NCBI GenBank assembly: GCA_010094025.1
Contig: ML991782.1
Coordinates: 372,001 to 436,000, forward strand
Origin: Viridothelium virens
Taxonomy: Eukaryota; Ascomycota; Dothideomycetes; Trypetheliales; Trypetheliaceae
Direction: 5' to 3'
Length of the DNA: 64,000 nt
The notes beneath the pieces were generated by a model. The model did no database searches. It was not told where the DNA came from and was given only the letters and a program-made list of their open reading frames with translations. This document shows, piece by piece, positions 21,428-32,477 of this stretch. The position numbers were made by a program, and so were the translations under genes. The number at the start of each line of letters is the position of its first letter. Position 1 is the first letter of the stretch.

Positions 21428-22106
21428 GCCTGTTTCGATGGATCTAGCATGCCCATTGGATCCGTTCACAAGATGGTGGCTATCCTCGACCAGAACCGCC
21501 TCCGGCCGGGGAATAATGATGTCAGTAACGCCTTCTACCGAACTGCCGATGACAGTGAGTAAAATAGCCTTCTCTTTCAATCACAGTTGATTGATATCAA
21601 TTCAACTCTGAGATCCAAGTTTCACCCAGATCACCGCCCACCTCCACCCTCAGGAGAATTTCTCTCATCCGCTGCGTTTCCGTACACTTGATGCATTGAA
21701 ATGTAGCCAATTCAACAACCTTGGAGTCTTTCTGCAGTCTTTGACGGTAGTAGAGTTCGAAAACAGAAGCGGAATTACCGCGTCGTCCATGGTGGGTTAG
21801 TTGAACCTTCAGCCAGACGTCGAAAATTGCAGGACGTTGAAGAACGACCGGCAGGTAAACCCAAAAAGTGCGATGACTGATCTGCTTTGTTGAGCTAATG
21901 ACTATAGTCATGTAGAATCTAGGATGCCTGGAGATAAGGTCTGCGACTGAGCTGTTCCTCTGTTCCGTGCTAAAGCCCCTCTTTACATCCTGTCCGTGCC
22001 CAAGATCAAATGCTTATGGTTGGGTAGGATGAGCCATAAAAAGATCCAGAGGGGGCAAGCAAGAGATATATGCAGATCAAGGGTGCACTAGGGCCAAGGT
22101 ATAGTT

Positions 22107-22808
22107 TCAATCACTCGCCCTGTATTTCTCCCTGTATTCTTCCAACCTCCTCAGCTCCGTTTCACTACCCATGCCTGCCAATGACTTCGAAACATCATCC
22201 AGCGTCAGGATGGACAAAACCGGTACCTTGAACTCCTTCCTAAATTCGCCAATGGTGCTCGGTCTCGGAATCCCATCATCATCTGTGGGACTTGGGACCT
22301 TCTCCATGCGATCAAAAGCAACCACGATGCCCACGAGCGTGCCACCTTGCTTTTCCGTGATATCAATGGCTTCCCGCATTGCCGTACCAGCCGTCATAAC
22401 GTCGTCGATGATGACCACCCGCTTGTCTTTCAGTGGCGCTCCAACAATGATGCCACCCTCGCCATGATCTTTTGCTTCCTTGCGATTGAAGCTATAGCTG
22501 ATTTGCCCAAATCTTTTTTCATCCACGAGTGCAAGTCCAAGAGTTGTGGCCGCAGCTATGGGGATGCCTTTGTAAGCTGGACCAAATAGCACGTCGAATT
22601 TGAGATCAGGCTCCGCGGCGAGGGTATGCGCATACGCGAGGGAAATGGCGCGAACAAGATCGGCTCGATGAAGCAAGCCTGCATTGAAGAAGTATGGCGA
22701 GATCCGCCCCGATTTGAGGGTGTAGGTGCCGAAGGTCAGGACGTTGCCGGCGCGGCAGGCGGAGATGAAGTCGGACTTGTATTGTGGGAGGGAGGCGGGT
22801 GAAGCCAT
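22107..22808 (-). CDS. URA5: Orotate phosphoribosyltransferase
   Basis: Converts orotate and PRPP to OMP, the fifth step of de novo UMP synthesis, in the cytosol. Intronless; ATG 22808 gives 233 aa, close to fungal Ura5 (about 225-235 aa). The PRPP-binding loop [13 protein letters not shown] is at residues 131-143. The substrate region [11 protein letters not shown] (about 75-85) and the flexible loop [13 protein letters not shown] (about 107-119) are intact. The frame stays open upstream to a GTG, but [14 protein letters not shown] is the family-like start. Divergent from RRP8 over 685 bp. Confidence 0.95.
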   Translation of the reverse strand: MASPASLPQYKSDFISACRAGNVLTFGTYTLKSGRISPYFFNAGLLHRADLVRAISLAYAHTLAAEPDLKFDVLFGPAYKGIPIAAATTLGLALVDEKRFGQISYSFNRKEAKDHGEGGIIVGAPLKDKRVVIIDDVMTAGTAMREAIDITEKQGGTLVGIVVAFDRMEKVPSPTDDDGIPRPSTIGEFRKEFKVPVLSILTLDDVSKSLAGMGSETELRRLEEYREKYRASD

Positions 22809-23493
22809 GTTTCGGTCAAACACCTGCTGTTCGACCGTTCCGAGGTTTGAAGACCAGGATTTTCCACTGATATCTATCCTGCCCTTACGCGGGCACTTTG
22901 ATGAAATTCAAGACGTTCGTTTCTACGGTAGATCAAATGCTCCCTCAGGGCCTTCCAAATTATACTCTATGGAGGGGCAAACTTCTTGCATAGATCCTGC
23001 TAGGTGTCGTATCGGAGGCTTCTCCTGTAAAATTTGGCATATCATGGGGGCTTCGGCACGCGGAAGGAGGTATTGGAGGTCAAAGCATCGGCCAGCTCCG
23101 GTGTCTTTTGTTTAAAAAATTTATGCCCAGGCACGGCCCATCGGCTGCGTAGTCGTGAACAGGATGAGGTCTAATGCATGAACGTAAGGACTTAGGTGAT
23201 GCCATCAAGCTATAAAGTTTATTCTAAAATTAAGTCTCGATGACAAAGCTTAATATAGGGTTTCCCTGCACTTCCGTTTGAAATTGGTGTTTCTCACCTG
23301 CCGGAGAGAATGCATAATGACGCCTCGCTTGTTGATGTGTCGCATTTCTCCGCAGGCACTTGTCGACACTCGCGTTCCTAGCGATAAGCTTTGTGGCCAT
23401 TCGATTGGCCACCGCTTCTACATTTCCCAGACCCTGGCGAGCATTGCGCAACTCTCCTAATTTCGTGGAAGATAGTGAGAGGCTTTGGCCGCA
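22809..23493. promoter_or_regulatory. Divergent URA5/RRP8 promoter region
   Basis: 685 bp between diverging URA5 and RRP8. It contains an A/T-rich AAAAAATTTATG sequence near 23115 that vaguely resembles the ribosome-biogenesis RRPE element. No firm motif assignment is possible. Confidence 0.4.
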
Positions 23494-25110
23494 ATGTTTG
23501 CCGTTCCGGGATGGTCAGTCGATGCTGCAAACCTCAAGCAGCAGACTGAGCCTGTGAAGGATGCTCGTGGAGATAAGAAGCCCAAGAAGAGGAAGCGAGG
23601 CAGCAATGGGCCCGTTGTGACTTCAGAAAATGTGGGAAACTTGTGGGAACAACACTTTGAAGGAAAAGATCCTAAGAATAAGCAGGCGAATAATGGAAAG
23701 CGGGATAATAAGGAGAGAAAGGAGAAAAAGAAGCAGGGAACGAACGGATCAGAGCAAAATGCCAACATGGCTATACAGACACCGGGATCGCAGTCGACAA
23801 GTAGTACCACTATTCCCACAGAAACTGGCTCCAGTCTGCCTGCGAAAAGGGCAGGGAAGAAATCACAGAAGCATCGGCGTCCGTCTGCAGATGTGGAACA
23901 TGTCTTGAACTCTCCAGCTTCTCTACCCAAGAAGCACGAATCCACCTTAACAATACCTGTGTCTCTGCCACCTTCCAATAAACTCACTCCACTCCAGAAT
24001 TCCATGCGCCAAAAGCTCGCCTCGGCACGCTTCCGCCACCTCAACGAAACCCTTTACACAAAACCTTCCTCCCACTCCCTCGACCTCTTCTCCAAGTCCC
24101 CCGAAATGTTCGAAGAATACCACAAAGGCTTCCGCCAACAAGTCGCCATCTGGCCCGAAAATCCCGTCGACACCTTTGTCAAGACTATCCAGGAGCGCGG
24201 CTCTATCGGTCTCCCAACAACATCAAAAAGAAAAAAGCACACCAAGCCACCCTCCTCTCACCCTCGCAACAGACACAACGGACAGCTCCACCCATCCACC
24301 GAGCCCCCTCCCGGAACTCCTCCTCTCCCACGCACCAATGGCTTCTGCTCTCTCGCCGACCTAGGCTGCGGCGATGGCGCCCTCGCCTCCACCCTCCAAC
24401 CCCTGGTCGGCCCGCTCCACCTGGGCATCAGCAGCTTCGACCTGCAGGCATCCTCGCCGCTGATCCAGCGCGCCGATCTCGCCGCCTTGCCTCTCCCGCG
24501 AAACTCCGTCGACGTGGGCATCTTCTGCCTCGCGCTGATGGGGACGAACTGGCTGGAGTTCATCGACGAGGCGTGGCGGGTGCTGCGGTGGAAGGGGGAG
24601 TTGTGGGTGGCGGAGATTAAGTCGAGGTTTGGGCGGGTGGAGAAGAGGCGGCAGGAGAGGGGGGAGGGGATTGAGGGAGGGAGGAAAGGGAAGGGGATGA
24701 AGGGGAAGGGGAATGGGAAGGGGAGAGAGGAGGAGGGGGTCAAGAGGGAAGAGGAGAGTGCTGAGAGGGAATTGGCTGTGGAGGTTGATGGGGTTGCGAA
24801 ACCAGTGGAGACGGATGTGAGCGAGTTTGTGGAGGTATTGAAGCGGAGAGGGTTTGTGCTGAGGGAGGGCGAGGGTGTGAGAGCCGTGGACCTGAGCAAT
24901 AAGATGTTCGTTAGGATGGAGTTTGTGAAGGGGGCGACGCCAATACGCGGGAAGAATGTGCCAGAGCGGGAGGAGGGCAAGGAGGGAGGCGGGGAAACTA
25001 GGACATTCAAGAACAAGTCTAAGCGCAAATTTTTGGGAGACACAGAGGAAGAAGTAGATGCTGAGGTGGAAGCGAATGTCTTGAAGCCCTGCGTGTATAA
25101 GCTGAGATGA
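23494..25110 (+). CDS. RRP8: 25S rRNA adenine-N1 methyltransferase
   Basis: Nucleolar Rossmann-fold enzyme that makes m1A in domain I of large-subunit rRNA. ATG 23494 gives 538 aa in one exon. The N-terminal ~160 residues are basic and disordered with Lys-rich nucleolar signals. The conserved Rrp8 sequence begins at RQKLASARFRHLNETLYT, continues with FEEYHKGFRQQVAIWP, then SAM motif I as LADLGCGDGAL, the NSVDVGIFCLALMGTNW block and WVAEIKSRF. A long Gly/Lys/Glu-rich insert (from about residue 385, very purine-rich DNA at 24600-24780) separates this from the C-terminal strand region containing SNKMFVRMEFVK. The insert is larger than I expect for the family and may be a fast-evolving loop. Confidence 0.93.
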   Translation: MFAVPGWSVDAANLKQQTEPVKDARGDKKPKKRKRGSNGPVVTSENVGNLWEQHFEGKDPKNKQANNGKRDNKERKEKKKQGTNGSEQNANMAIQTPGSQSTSSTTIPTETGSSLPAKRAGKKSQKHRRPSADVEHVLNSPASLPKKHESTLTIPVSLPPSNKLTPLQNSMRQKLASARFRHLNETLYTKPSSHSLDLFSKSPEMFEEYHKGFRQQVAIWPENPVDTFVKTIQERGSIGLPTTSKRKKHTKPPSSHPRNRHNGQLHPSTEPPPGTPPLPRTNGFCSLADLGCGDGALASTLQPLVGPLHLGISSFDLQASSPLIQRADLAALPLPRNSVDVGIFCLALMGTNWLEFIDEAWRVLRWKGELWVAEIKSRFGRVEKRRQERGEGIEGGRKGKGMKGKGNGKGREEEGVKREEESAERELAVEVDGVAKPVETDVSEFVEVLKRRGFVLREGEGVRAVDLSNKMFVRMEFVKGATPIRGKNVPEREEGKEGGGETRTFKNKSKRKFLGDTEEEVDAEVEANVLKPCVYKLR

Positions 25111-25442
25111 ATTATTGTATATATGAGATGGCAAAGCCTATCTCAAAATATCGTCATTGAGCCAGTGAGCAAAAGTTTCGTAAATGGTCGTAAATGGCCC
25201 TCGCCGCCAGCTCCATGTATTATTCAGAGATCACCAGGTTCATCGCCATATTTGAACCCAGTTGCAGAACGATATTCGTCAGTCGTCAGGTAAGATAAGA
25301 TGCCAATCCCACAGACTTCGCAACAGCGCTGCGCCCAAGCAGAGCACTGCCAAGTTTCGTCCTTTCACCATGTCAACCTCCTGGCTTCTCTATAATTGGA
25401 GGATAGAAATTGCTTCAACCATACGAAAGACCTTAGGCTCAA
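25111..25442. other. Convergent intergenic region
   Basis: Short tail-to-tail spacer between RRP8 and the DUF6697-type gene. No feature is seen. Confidence 0.5.
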
Positions 25443-27049
25443 CTAGTTGCCCCCAACCGCACGCTTGCGCTTGACAAGAGCATCATAGAAACCTTTGTCC
25501 CAGCCTTCGCACTTAAGATACTCCCACCAAAGGCGTAGACCAGGTGGTTTGTCGGCGTCCGGCTATTCAGAAGGGATTAGCTCATGAAACGAGTTCTTAA
25601 TGTCAAACACAAAATCGAAGCCAGGAATGAATTCGCCAGGAACTCAGAAAATCAAGACACTTACACTCTCGAAAGCCTGAAGAATGTTTTCCGGCTCCAG
25701 CTTTCCTGCTTTCATATCCGCTTTGGTCTTCCAGGACTTGAGGTCGCCAATATAGCCCTCTACGTGCTTGCTTATCTCCTTATCCAGCTTGCTGTTTTCA
25801 GACGGAATGGGCCCTGTGTATTCCGGAGGAGGCCAAAAGTGTTTCACAAGTGCATCTGTGAGCCACTCAGGTCGCCCTGCAGCCGTGAGAAAATTAGCCC
25901 AGTACCTAAAACCAAGGATGTCAGTGTGCAGATTATTGTTCTAGTAATGATCCGGACCCACTCCTTAACCGAATTCGGCACTTTCTCAATCATCCGCTCG
26001 TAGTCAAGCTTGTCTGACCAGCGGTGTTGAGAATAGGAGCCGTAGTAGACATAGAGGTTTGGGTGGCCTCCATCGATCCATTTCGATGCGCAAATGAAAA
26101 CGGGCACATTTTCGTCAGAAGGGCCTTCGTCATCATCTTCCTCTAGCGAGGTATTGAAAAATGCAGTCAGTTTTGCACCATGAGCGCCAGGCTTCTCTGG
26201 CAGGTAAGGCTCCACACGGTTGTCAAGTCCATACCAAGTATGGGTTGGAAGCTTGATACTTCTCCTCGATGGCGGGGTGTAGTATACACCTGGACTATAT
26301 TCCTCTCCGCCCAACAGATCAATAAGGAAATCGAAACTGAAGGTTTCCATTTTGGCAGGGCTCGGGACGTGTGTGAGCTTGCCGACATCAAGCGGAGCCA
26401 GCCTCCGTATGACTAAAGGCTGCCAATCTGCATGTTTACTCAAAGGATCTTCAACCCTTGAAGTTGCGTTCTCGCCATCCACGGTGACGGTGGCTTGTGA
26501 AGATTTGGACGCAGTCTCGTCCTTGGACAATCCTTCCTTGGCATTGCCAGCCTTTGATCCATTGCTCACCTCTCCGGCAGACGTGGTTGAGATTGCAACC
26601 GGAGCACTTAGAACTTGTTCTTGGATCGTTCCATCAATTGTTGGACGGAATGTCACGGTCCAACTCACATTTTTCAAAATTTCCTCGATTGCAGTCTTCT
26701 CACGCCTAAGTTTGACGACCTCATCGGCAAGTACCTTCACGTGAGCTGTGAGCTCACGAACAGTAAGAGGTTGCTCCTTGACTTCCGAGGAGTCTTTCGA
26801 CGGTCGCTCATTCACTCTCGCGTCATCTATGAGCTCTCTATGGCTGCTTGACTGGCCGTGTGCAATCGTCGGCGAGAAATCGGTCGCATTTGGATTGAGA
26901 TCTGGCATCTGATGATCAATGGAGCTGGCGGCTTGGGAAGACTGGCCAGGAACGCGACTGCCAGCACCGACTCCGATGACATTGGGCGTGTTAATGACAC
27001 CAGGCATAATGAGTTGAGCGAAGACTGAGGCAATCCAGTCTTTGAGCAT
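25443..27049 (-). CDS. DUF6697-type fungal protein
   Basis: Exons in transcription order are 27049-25962, 25905-25665 and 25562-25443 (482 aa). Introns are 56 bp (GTGGGT donor, joining as VKEYWANFLTAAG) and 102 bp. The N-terminal ~215 residues are low complexity with one coiled-coil-like stretch (VRELTAHVKVLADEVVKLRR). The C-terminal ~260 residues carry the recognisable fungal domain: METFSFDFLIDLLGGEEYSPG, KPGAHGAKLTAFFN, the YGSYSQHRWSDKLDYERM block, GRPEWLTDAL, HFWPPPEYTGP and the final LRLWWEYLKCEGWDKGFYD. I assign this to the family I know as DUF6697; its function is unknown. The nearby MITE lies upstream. Confidence 0.82.
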
Positions 27050-28581
27050 AGATGAGACGCGAAGTTCCCGCTGTTAGAACTGTAGCCTGTGGGTTGCCTC
27101 AGCCCCAGTCGCTGTGAAGTTTATAGCGTGAAGAAGCTGTGGAGTGAACGAACTCAAAAGCAAAGTGAGACTCCAGTGCTTGACTTTCCGAGTTGAAGAG
27201 ATCTCCTCAGTGTCTCTTCGATGACTGGTATTGAACAAAAGGGATATGATTTATATTGACAAAGGATGAAAGAGGAAGAGGAGTGAAATAGCTGGTGTAT
27301 GTGAGTGTCTCAAGACCTGATGGCCAATTTTAGAGGTAAGTGGAGTGTAAATAGAATGAGATCAAGTTATATTCTAGGATTGAGTGATGTGCAGAGATTG
27401 AGGTCATCAGATGATCAGGTGGGTACCGTGGCAGATGATAGCTTGATGGAAGTTGCTCAAAAGTACGCGTGAGAGGGTCCACAGGTTGTTGTCCTCTAAC
27501 GTCACTGTGGGTTCGCTTTCGAGGTCAGTAATGGCTAGATTTGTGTTGGTGTGTGATTGGCATTGATAGATAATAAGTGTTCAGCAGGAAGAATCTCGGT
27601 CTTTGACAACATTAAAAGGTCACGTCCAATTCTGCATATGAATCGCCAACTCGTTCCATCTTGTACGCATTGTGCAGCGCACACGCATGACTATAGGTGC
27701 AATCCGGCCACAGATGTCCGACTTGACTTGGATTTTTATCTGAGATACTGGTGTCTTCTGAGCTACAGCAGTGAGTGGATTTTCTCGATATTAATGATAG
27801 ACTGAATGTTAGTCGGAGGTATAGATAGTTGAACGAGTTCGTCTCCTCAAGCTCTCGAATTGGCAATGCAAAACAATGTACTCTGATCAAACATGCCTTT
27901 CATCAGAGACTACCTTACGGCGGCTGGGGGGTTCCTCAACTGGTAATCGATACAACATTACCTTAATTTTACTGCTATGACCATGTTGGCCCATGTTAAG
28001 GCGGTATTAACAGGGGCCAACAAGGTCATAACAGTAAAGTCGAAATAACATCGTATTGATTACCAGTTGAAGGACCCCCCAGCCGCGGTAAGGTATCCTG
28101 CCTTAAAAAATCGTTCCTGTCAGCACAAGACATTTCTAGATAGCGACAGAGTACTGGACCGAGAGCACTGGCCTAAAGCAGTTCAAAGATCTTGCAGACA
28201 TTTAACAACAGAAAAATCATCTGAAACCGAAATTAAGATGAAAGTAGGCCGTTGAGGGATTAGGATCGGTGCTCAGAGGATGAGAAGTCGAACAAGTGTT
28301 ACGCGGAAATAAGAGGTCGGTATGCCGGCCATTGCGGACCGTTCCGCTGCCCCTTTGGGAAATGGCATGGCGTGCGAAGACCTGTCAGGCAGGGTGCAGG
28401 GATCAGACCCTGCGTCATCGCCCATTGAGGTTGACAGCTCGTCGCGTGCGAGCAACGCTGAAGATCGACAATGCGGAGCTGACCCTCGACTCAAAAGTTG
28501 ACTACCTATTCTACTGTCTGAAATGTTATCTTCATTCGCAATCTAAGCGTTCAACGCTTTTGCTTTCCTTTACCATTCGAA
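27050..28581. other. Divergent intergenic region containing a MITE
   Basis: 1.5 kb between diverging genes. It contains the foldback element at 27911-28095. The rest (27050-27900) shows no gene; short open frames near 27557-27890 have no support. Confidence 0.6.
27911..28095. mobile_element. Foldback MITE with TA target duplication
   Basis: 181-bp element (27913-28093) flanked by TA on both sides. It is one long inverted repeat: the outer 79 bases match their counterpart with about 13 mismatches, and the inner CCATGTTAA/TTAACAGGG arms extend the palindrome to a loop of about seven bases. The termini read CCTTACGGCGGCTGGGGGG and, inverted, CCTTACCGCGGCTGGGGGG. It has no coding capacity. The TA duplication suggests mobilisation by a Tc1/mariner-like transposase; this is inference. 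A related single end lies at 43898-43935. Confidence 0.85.
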
Positions 28582-29229
28582 ATGCCTCCAGCTAAAGCTC
28601 GCGCTGCTCACGACGATGCAATTACCGGCACAAAGGAGAAGCACTCTACAACCAATGCTCGAGGGCGAAGGAACGGAATAGCGGGAGGTGGAAGCGCTCT
28701 CAAAGACGTCGTATCTTCAAGCACGTTAGCGAACAATGCTACTGACGGTCACAATTCGCAAGGGGCAAGCGGTGGTTCTGGGGTAAGGACATCGTCGCTC
28801 CACGCGTCTTTCGACGAAGGATGACGGCTAACATGATTCTTTCGGGGCTTATAGTTCTCCTGGCCGAACGAAGAAGTCCAATTGCTTCATGGCTACAGAA
28901 ATTTATATCGATTAGATGTACCTTCTGCCTTCCACTCGCCCCTCAATCAAGCTCTCCTCACCAATCCTGGCATCGGCCGCCACTCCCCTACAATGGCACG
29001 AAGGAAGGTAAAGACAAAGATAGACAAGGATCAACTGGCGCTGGCAGTTCGGAAACACTTCAATGGGCTGGCGGTCAGCGAGCCTGAGGTGATTGTGGAT
29101 ATGATGTATAAGATTCGATCCAATGGTACGCAGGTAGTGCAAGGCATGCTCAAGAACTGCTACTGACTCTACACAACAGAAAAATCTTTCAGAATGAAGT
29201 TCGCACCATCACGGAACAAGAAAGAGTAG
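28582..29229 (+). CDS. SAP30-like Sin3-binding protein
   Basis: Small subunit expected in Sin3/Rpd3 histone deacetylase complexes. Exons are 28582-28782, 28855-29125 and 29180-29229 (173 aa; introns 72 and 54 bp). The N-terminal ~67 residues are disordered. The conserved part runs LLHGYRNLYRLDVPSAF, LTNPGIGRHSPTMARRK, then the Sin3-binding block KDQLALAVRKHFNGL followed by EPEVIVDMMYKIRSN and KSFRMKFAP. The last exon is only 50 bases and completes the family motif, which supports the model. Nuclear localisation is inferred from function. Confidence 0.87.
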
Positions 29230-29779
29230 ATATGGGCAAGCATTGGTCGGACTCTATATTGCATAGCGATAGCCCAGCCAAGAAGTGCATGGGTGGAGTT
29301 AAGGCGTCAAATGGCAGTAGACAGTACCTCTTGGTGTTATTGGAAAGCATTGTCGAATATCCACTGGGTATGATGTCTTTTGCAAGTTATCTTGACCTTC
29401 TATATCAAAGTCGGTCAGCAGATCAAACCAATATCAATGAAGAGACTGAAGCATCGATTGTTGCATAGATATATCGTTGACTTTGCACATTCCAAAACTG
29501 ACCGCATTAATTTGTCTCGCGAATGATAGGCGGATACTGCCCAGTGATGCCAAAATCGAAATTAGGATTGCATGCGAAAAAGTCGTTTACATTTCATGTG
29601 ATCCAATCCAGAAACTTCTATAAACCCCTGCGCCGCGTCGTTGGCCCGTGCGCAATGAAATTTTGGGCGACTTGAGATCTTCGGATGACAAGTACCAACG
29701 TCAAGCTACTTCAATCCACATCAATCTACAACAAGATCAACTGTCTCTCTCCGCAGTGGATTTTGAGGCTTGACAGAAG
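29230..29779. promoter_or_regulatory. Upstream region of MDJ1
   Basis: Contains TATAAA at 29619-29624, about 155 bp before the MDJ1 start. No clear heat-shock element array is visible. Nothing else is recognised. Confidence 0.45.
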
Positions 29780-31476
29780 ATGAGCCTAACGGCGCCATCC
29801 ATACCCATCAAAGTTGGGCTTCCATTGCGCGTCATTACAACCACACCGAGGTCTTGCACACGGCATGACCGGCAGCAGTATTCCCACCAGCAGCGGAATT
29901 TATCGTGCATTTCCAATGCATCTAACTCTCGTAACCGGCCTCTCACAAGACGATGCAATACCCCGAGACCACAAGTTTCCATACGTGTAAGTCAAAATCT
30001 AACCGTTTCATGATCTTCACGCAGAGCTAAGATTTTCCGTTATAGCCGTTTCATTCAACCACTTCACTATCCGCAACCAAAGATCCCTACCAAGTGCTTG
30101 GCATCAACAAAAGTGCCTCTTCATCAGAGATCAAAAAGGCATACTATGGACTAGCCAAAAAGTATCACCCGGACACAAATAAAGAAGCCTCAGCCAAGGA
30201 AAAGTTCGCAGATGCTCAGAGCGCATACGAACTACTATCGGATTCGAAGAAAAAGCAAGCCTGGGATCAATATGGCGCTGCAGCATTTGACGGCGGAGCT
30301 GGTTTTGGCGCGGGTGACGCTGCTGGCGGAGGCAATCCGTTCGCCGGAGCGAGTGGAGGGTTTGGTGGATTCGGCACCACCGGAGGGTTTGGAGCAGACT
30401 TTAGCGGCTTCGAAGATCTTTTCAGTGCATTTGGAGGTGGTGGGCGGAGAGGGAGGGGTGGACGAGCCTCGCCGTTCCAAGAGGAGATCTTAGTTGGAGA
30501 AAATATCGAAGTGCAAACAAACATCTCATTTATGGACGCGGCGAAAGGGACGAGCAAGGACATCCATATCACACCGCATGTACAGTGCAAGACTTGCAAG
30601 GGAGATGGGTTGAAGAAGGGAGCGCAACGGCAGCCTTGTCAAAGATGCGACGGGACAGGGACAAGAGTACATTTCATGCAGGGTGGTTTCCAGATGGCTA
30701 GCACTTGTGAGGCCTGTGGTGGCCAAGGAGTGAACATACCACCCGGGTCTTCATGTGGGACCTGCCACGGAAATGGAGTAACCAGAGAAAGAAAGACAGT
30801 TCGAGTCGACATTCCAGGGGGCGTCGAAGATGGAATGAGATTGAGAGTATCCGGGGAAGGGGATGCACCTCCGACTGGATCAGCCGTGAACCCGAATGCG
30901 CGTACGACGAGCGGGGATCTCTATGTTTTCATTAGAGTGACTCCAGACCAAAAATTCAGTCGTGCCGGCTCCGACATCCTTTATACGGCTACAATACCGT
31001 TGACGACAGCGGTCCTTGGGGGTGAAATCAAAGTTCCCACTCTCGATAACGAGGTGAAAGTGAAGGTAGCAACTGGCACTGGTACTGGAGACAAGATTAC
31101 CCTATCTGGAATGGGGATGAAGAAGCTGAGTGGTCGAAGAGCTGGAAATGGAGATCTCCGGGTTGAGTTCAAGGTACAGATGCCAAAGTATTTGAGCGCC
31201 AACCAAAGGACCATTGTGGAGATGCTTGCACAAGAGATGGGGGACAAGACGGCGAAAAGAGTAATGAATTTCGGAGCCACAAATTCAGAACCAGCATCGT
31301 CGTCAACCGCAAATTCGCATAAGAACGAGGGCTTTCTCAAGTCCGCATGGCATACGCTGACCGGACATCATGATCACATGGAAAAAGAGGCTTCATCGAG
31401 CCAAGAGCAAAAGAAGACCGATGCTGATCAAGTCAAGTCCGAAGACGAGCCAAAAAAGGCGTCAGGATCCGCCTGA
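29780..31476 (+). CDS. MDJ1: Mitochondrial DnaJ/Hsp40 co-chaperone
   Basis: Type I J-protein that stimulates mitochondrial Hsp70. Exons 29780-29986 and 30046-31476 give 545 aa. The first ~75 residues are rich in Arg, Ser and Thr with hardly any acidic residues, a mitochondrial presequence. The J domain follows ([18 protein letters not shown], with HPD at residues 110-112), then a Gly/Phe-rich region, four zinc-binding repeats ([32 protein letters not shown]), the substrate-binding C-terminal domains and a polar tail. The exon 1/2 junction is in phase 0 at a GTAAGT donor. All hallmarks are intact. Confidence 0.95.
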
Positions 31477-32477
31477 AACATATTCCACTCAAACTTAGTA
31501 CTGTATATATGCGATACCATGGGCATAATTCCTTCCAGGTGTAGAAACGGGCGTTGAAGCAGCTTGAACAGCATTTGCATTAGCGAATGGTTTGGGACAA
31601 TGGGTCTCTTGTATACATTTCTATCCATTCGACTAAAGCGTGTAGAGTACGTAGCCTTCGTTGTAGACTATCTCTTCTCTCAACAAGCCACCACGGGCGC
31701 TTATTGTCACATTCGTCGCCGGCGTTAGTAGCTATAAGTGCTTCTTAATAGAAATGTGGCTAGCCAACCAAACCTCAAATCGAGTCTGCTCTTTGGCACA
31801 CGAGATTTTAATCAAGCGCTCATGCATATGGCAGAATTATAAGCGCCCTCCATGGTTCTTGTTTCTCATGAGGATACAAGGTCGATGTTTCAGTTTTACA
31901 GGTAATGATGGGGTCGGTAGAGTATTGAAACGACCTTGGAGGGTATCTCCCATCCCAACAGCGCTTAAGACTCCACCGCACTAGCTCTATACCCAGCTTT
32001 GCGGACGCAGAGATCTTGGTCCTCGGATGTTGAAATGGGCGATTGCCTGTCGCTACTAACCGGGTTCCCACACGAGCTGACGGGTGAACACCTCACGGTC
32101 ATCCTGGCTCGACCCGTGACGTACCTTCAAAGTAACGCCAGTCCAGGTACCTACACACCACTTTCTTAGCGCGACAAAAGAACCCTTTGGAAGTTTGAGA
32201 CAGACGTCGGGACGCGTTGAGAGATTCATTCATGACTGCCCAGACCAACTTGATACTGTGCCCTTCTCCAAACCGCGCTGAAGTGTGCACCTGAACTTCC
32301 GAACTGTCAACGTCATTCAAGACTTCGCCGTGAATACCTCCGCGCTGCACCGTGCCGGGACCCTGGATCGATTTAATTAACCTCGAAAACTTGCCTCAAA
32401 ATTCAAAGCCTTCTGCGCTCGTCTGCATAGACTCGCCAGGCCGAAAGCTGCTTTCCGAGGAGCATCCTGTGGTGGTC
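31477..32477. other. Intergenic region upstream of BRO1
   Basis: 1 kb between two plus-strand genes with no supported gene. No TATA box or repeat stands out. Confidence 0.5.

Larger units (their letters stand above)
20614..22106. other. Gene-poor region with poly(A) tract
   Basis: Upstream of paralogue A and downstream of URA5. It holds the small Cys-rich frame (21128-21376) and an A homopolymer of about 22 bases (21406-21427), both listed separately. Otherwise no gene is supported. Confidence 0.5.

Noticed and set aside
23107-23125. RRPE-like ribosome-biogenesis element upstream of RRP8
   Set aside because: Only a loose A/T match; too weak to call without genome-wide motif statistics.
24258-25134. 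Two long minus-strand frames (261 and 257 codons) opposite RRP8
   Set aside because: Low-complexity Pro/Leu/Ser antisense of the purine-rich RRP8 insert; no domain.
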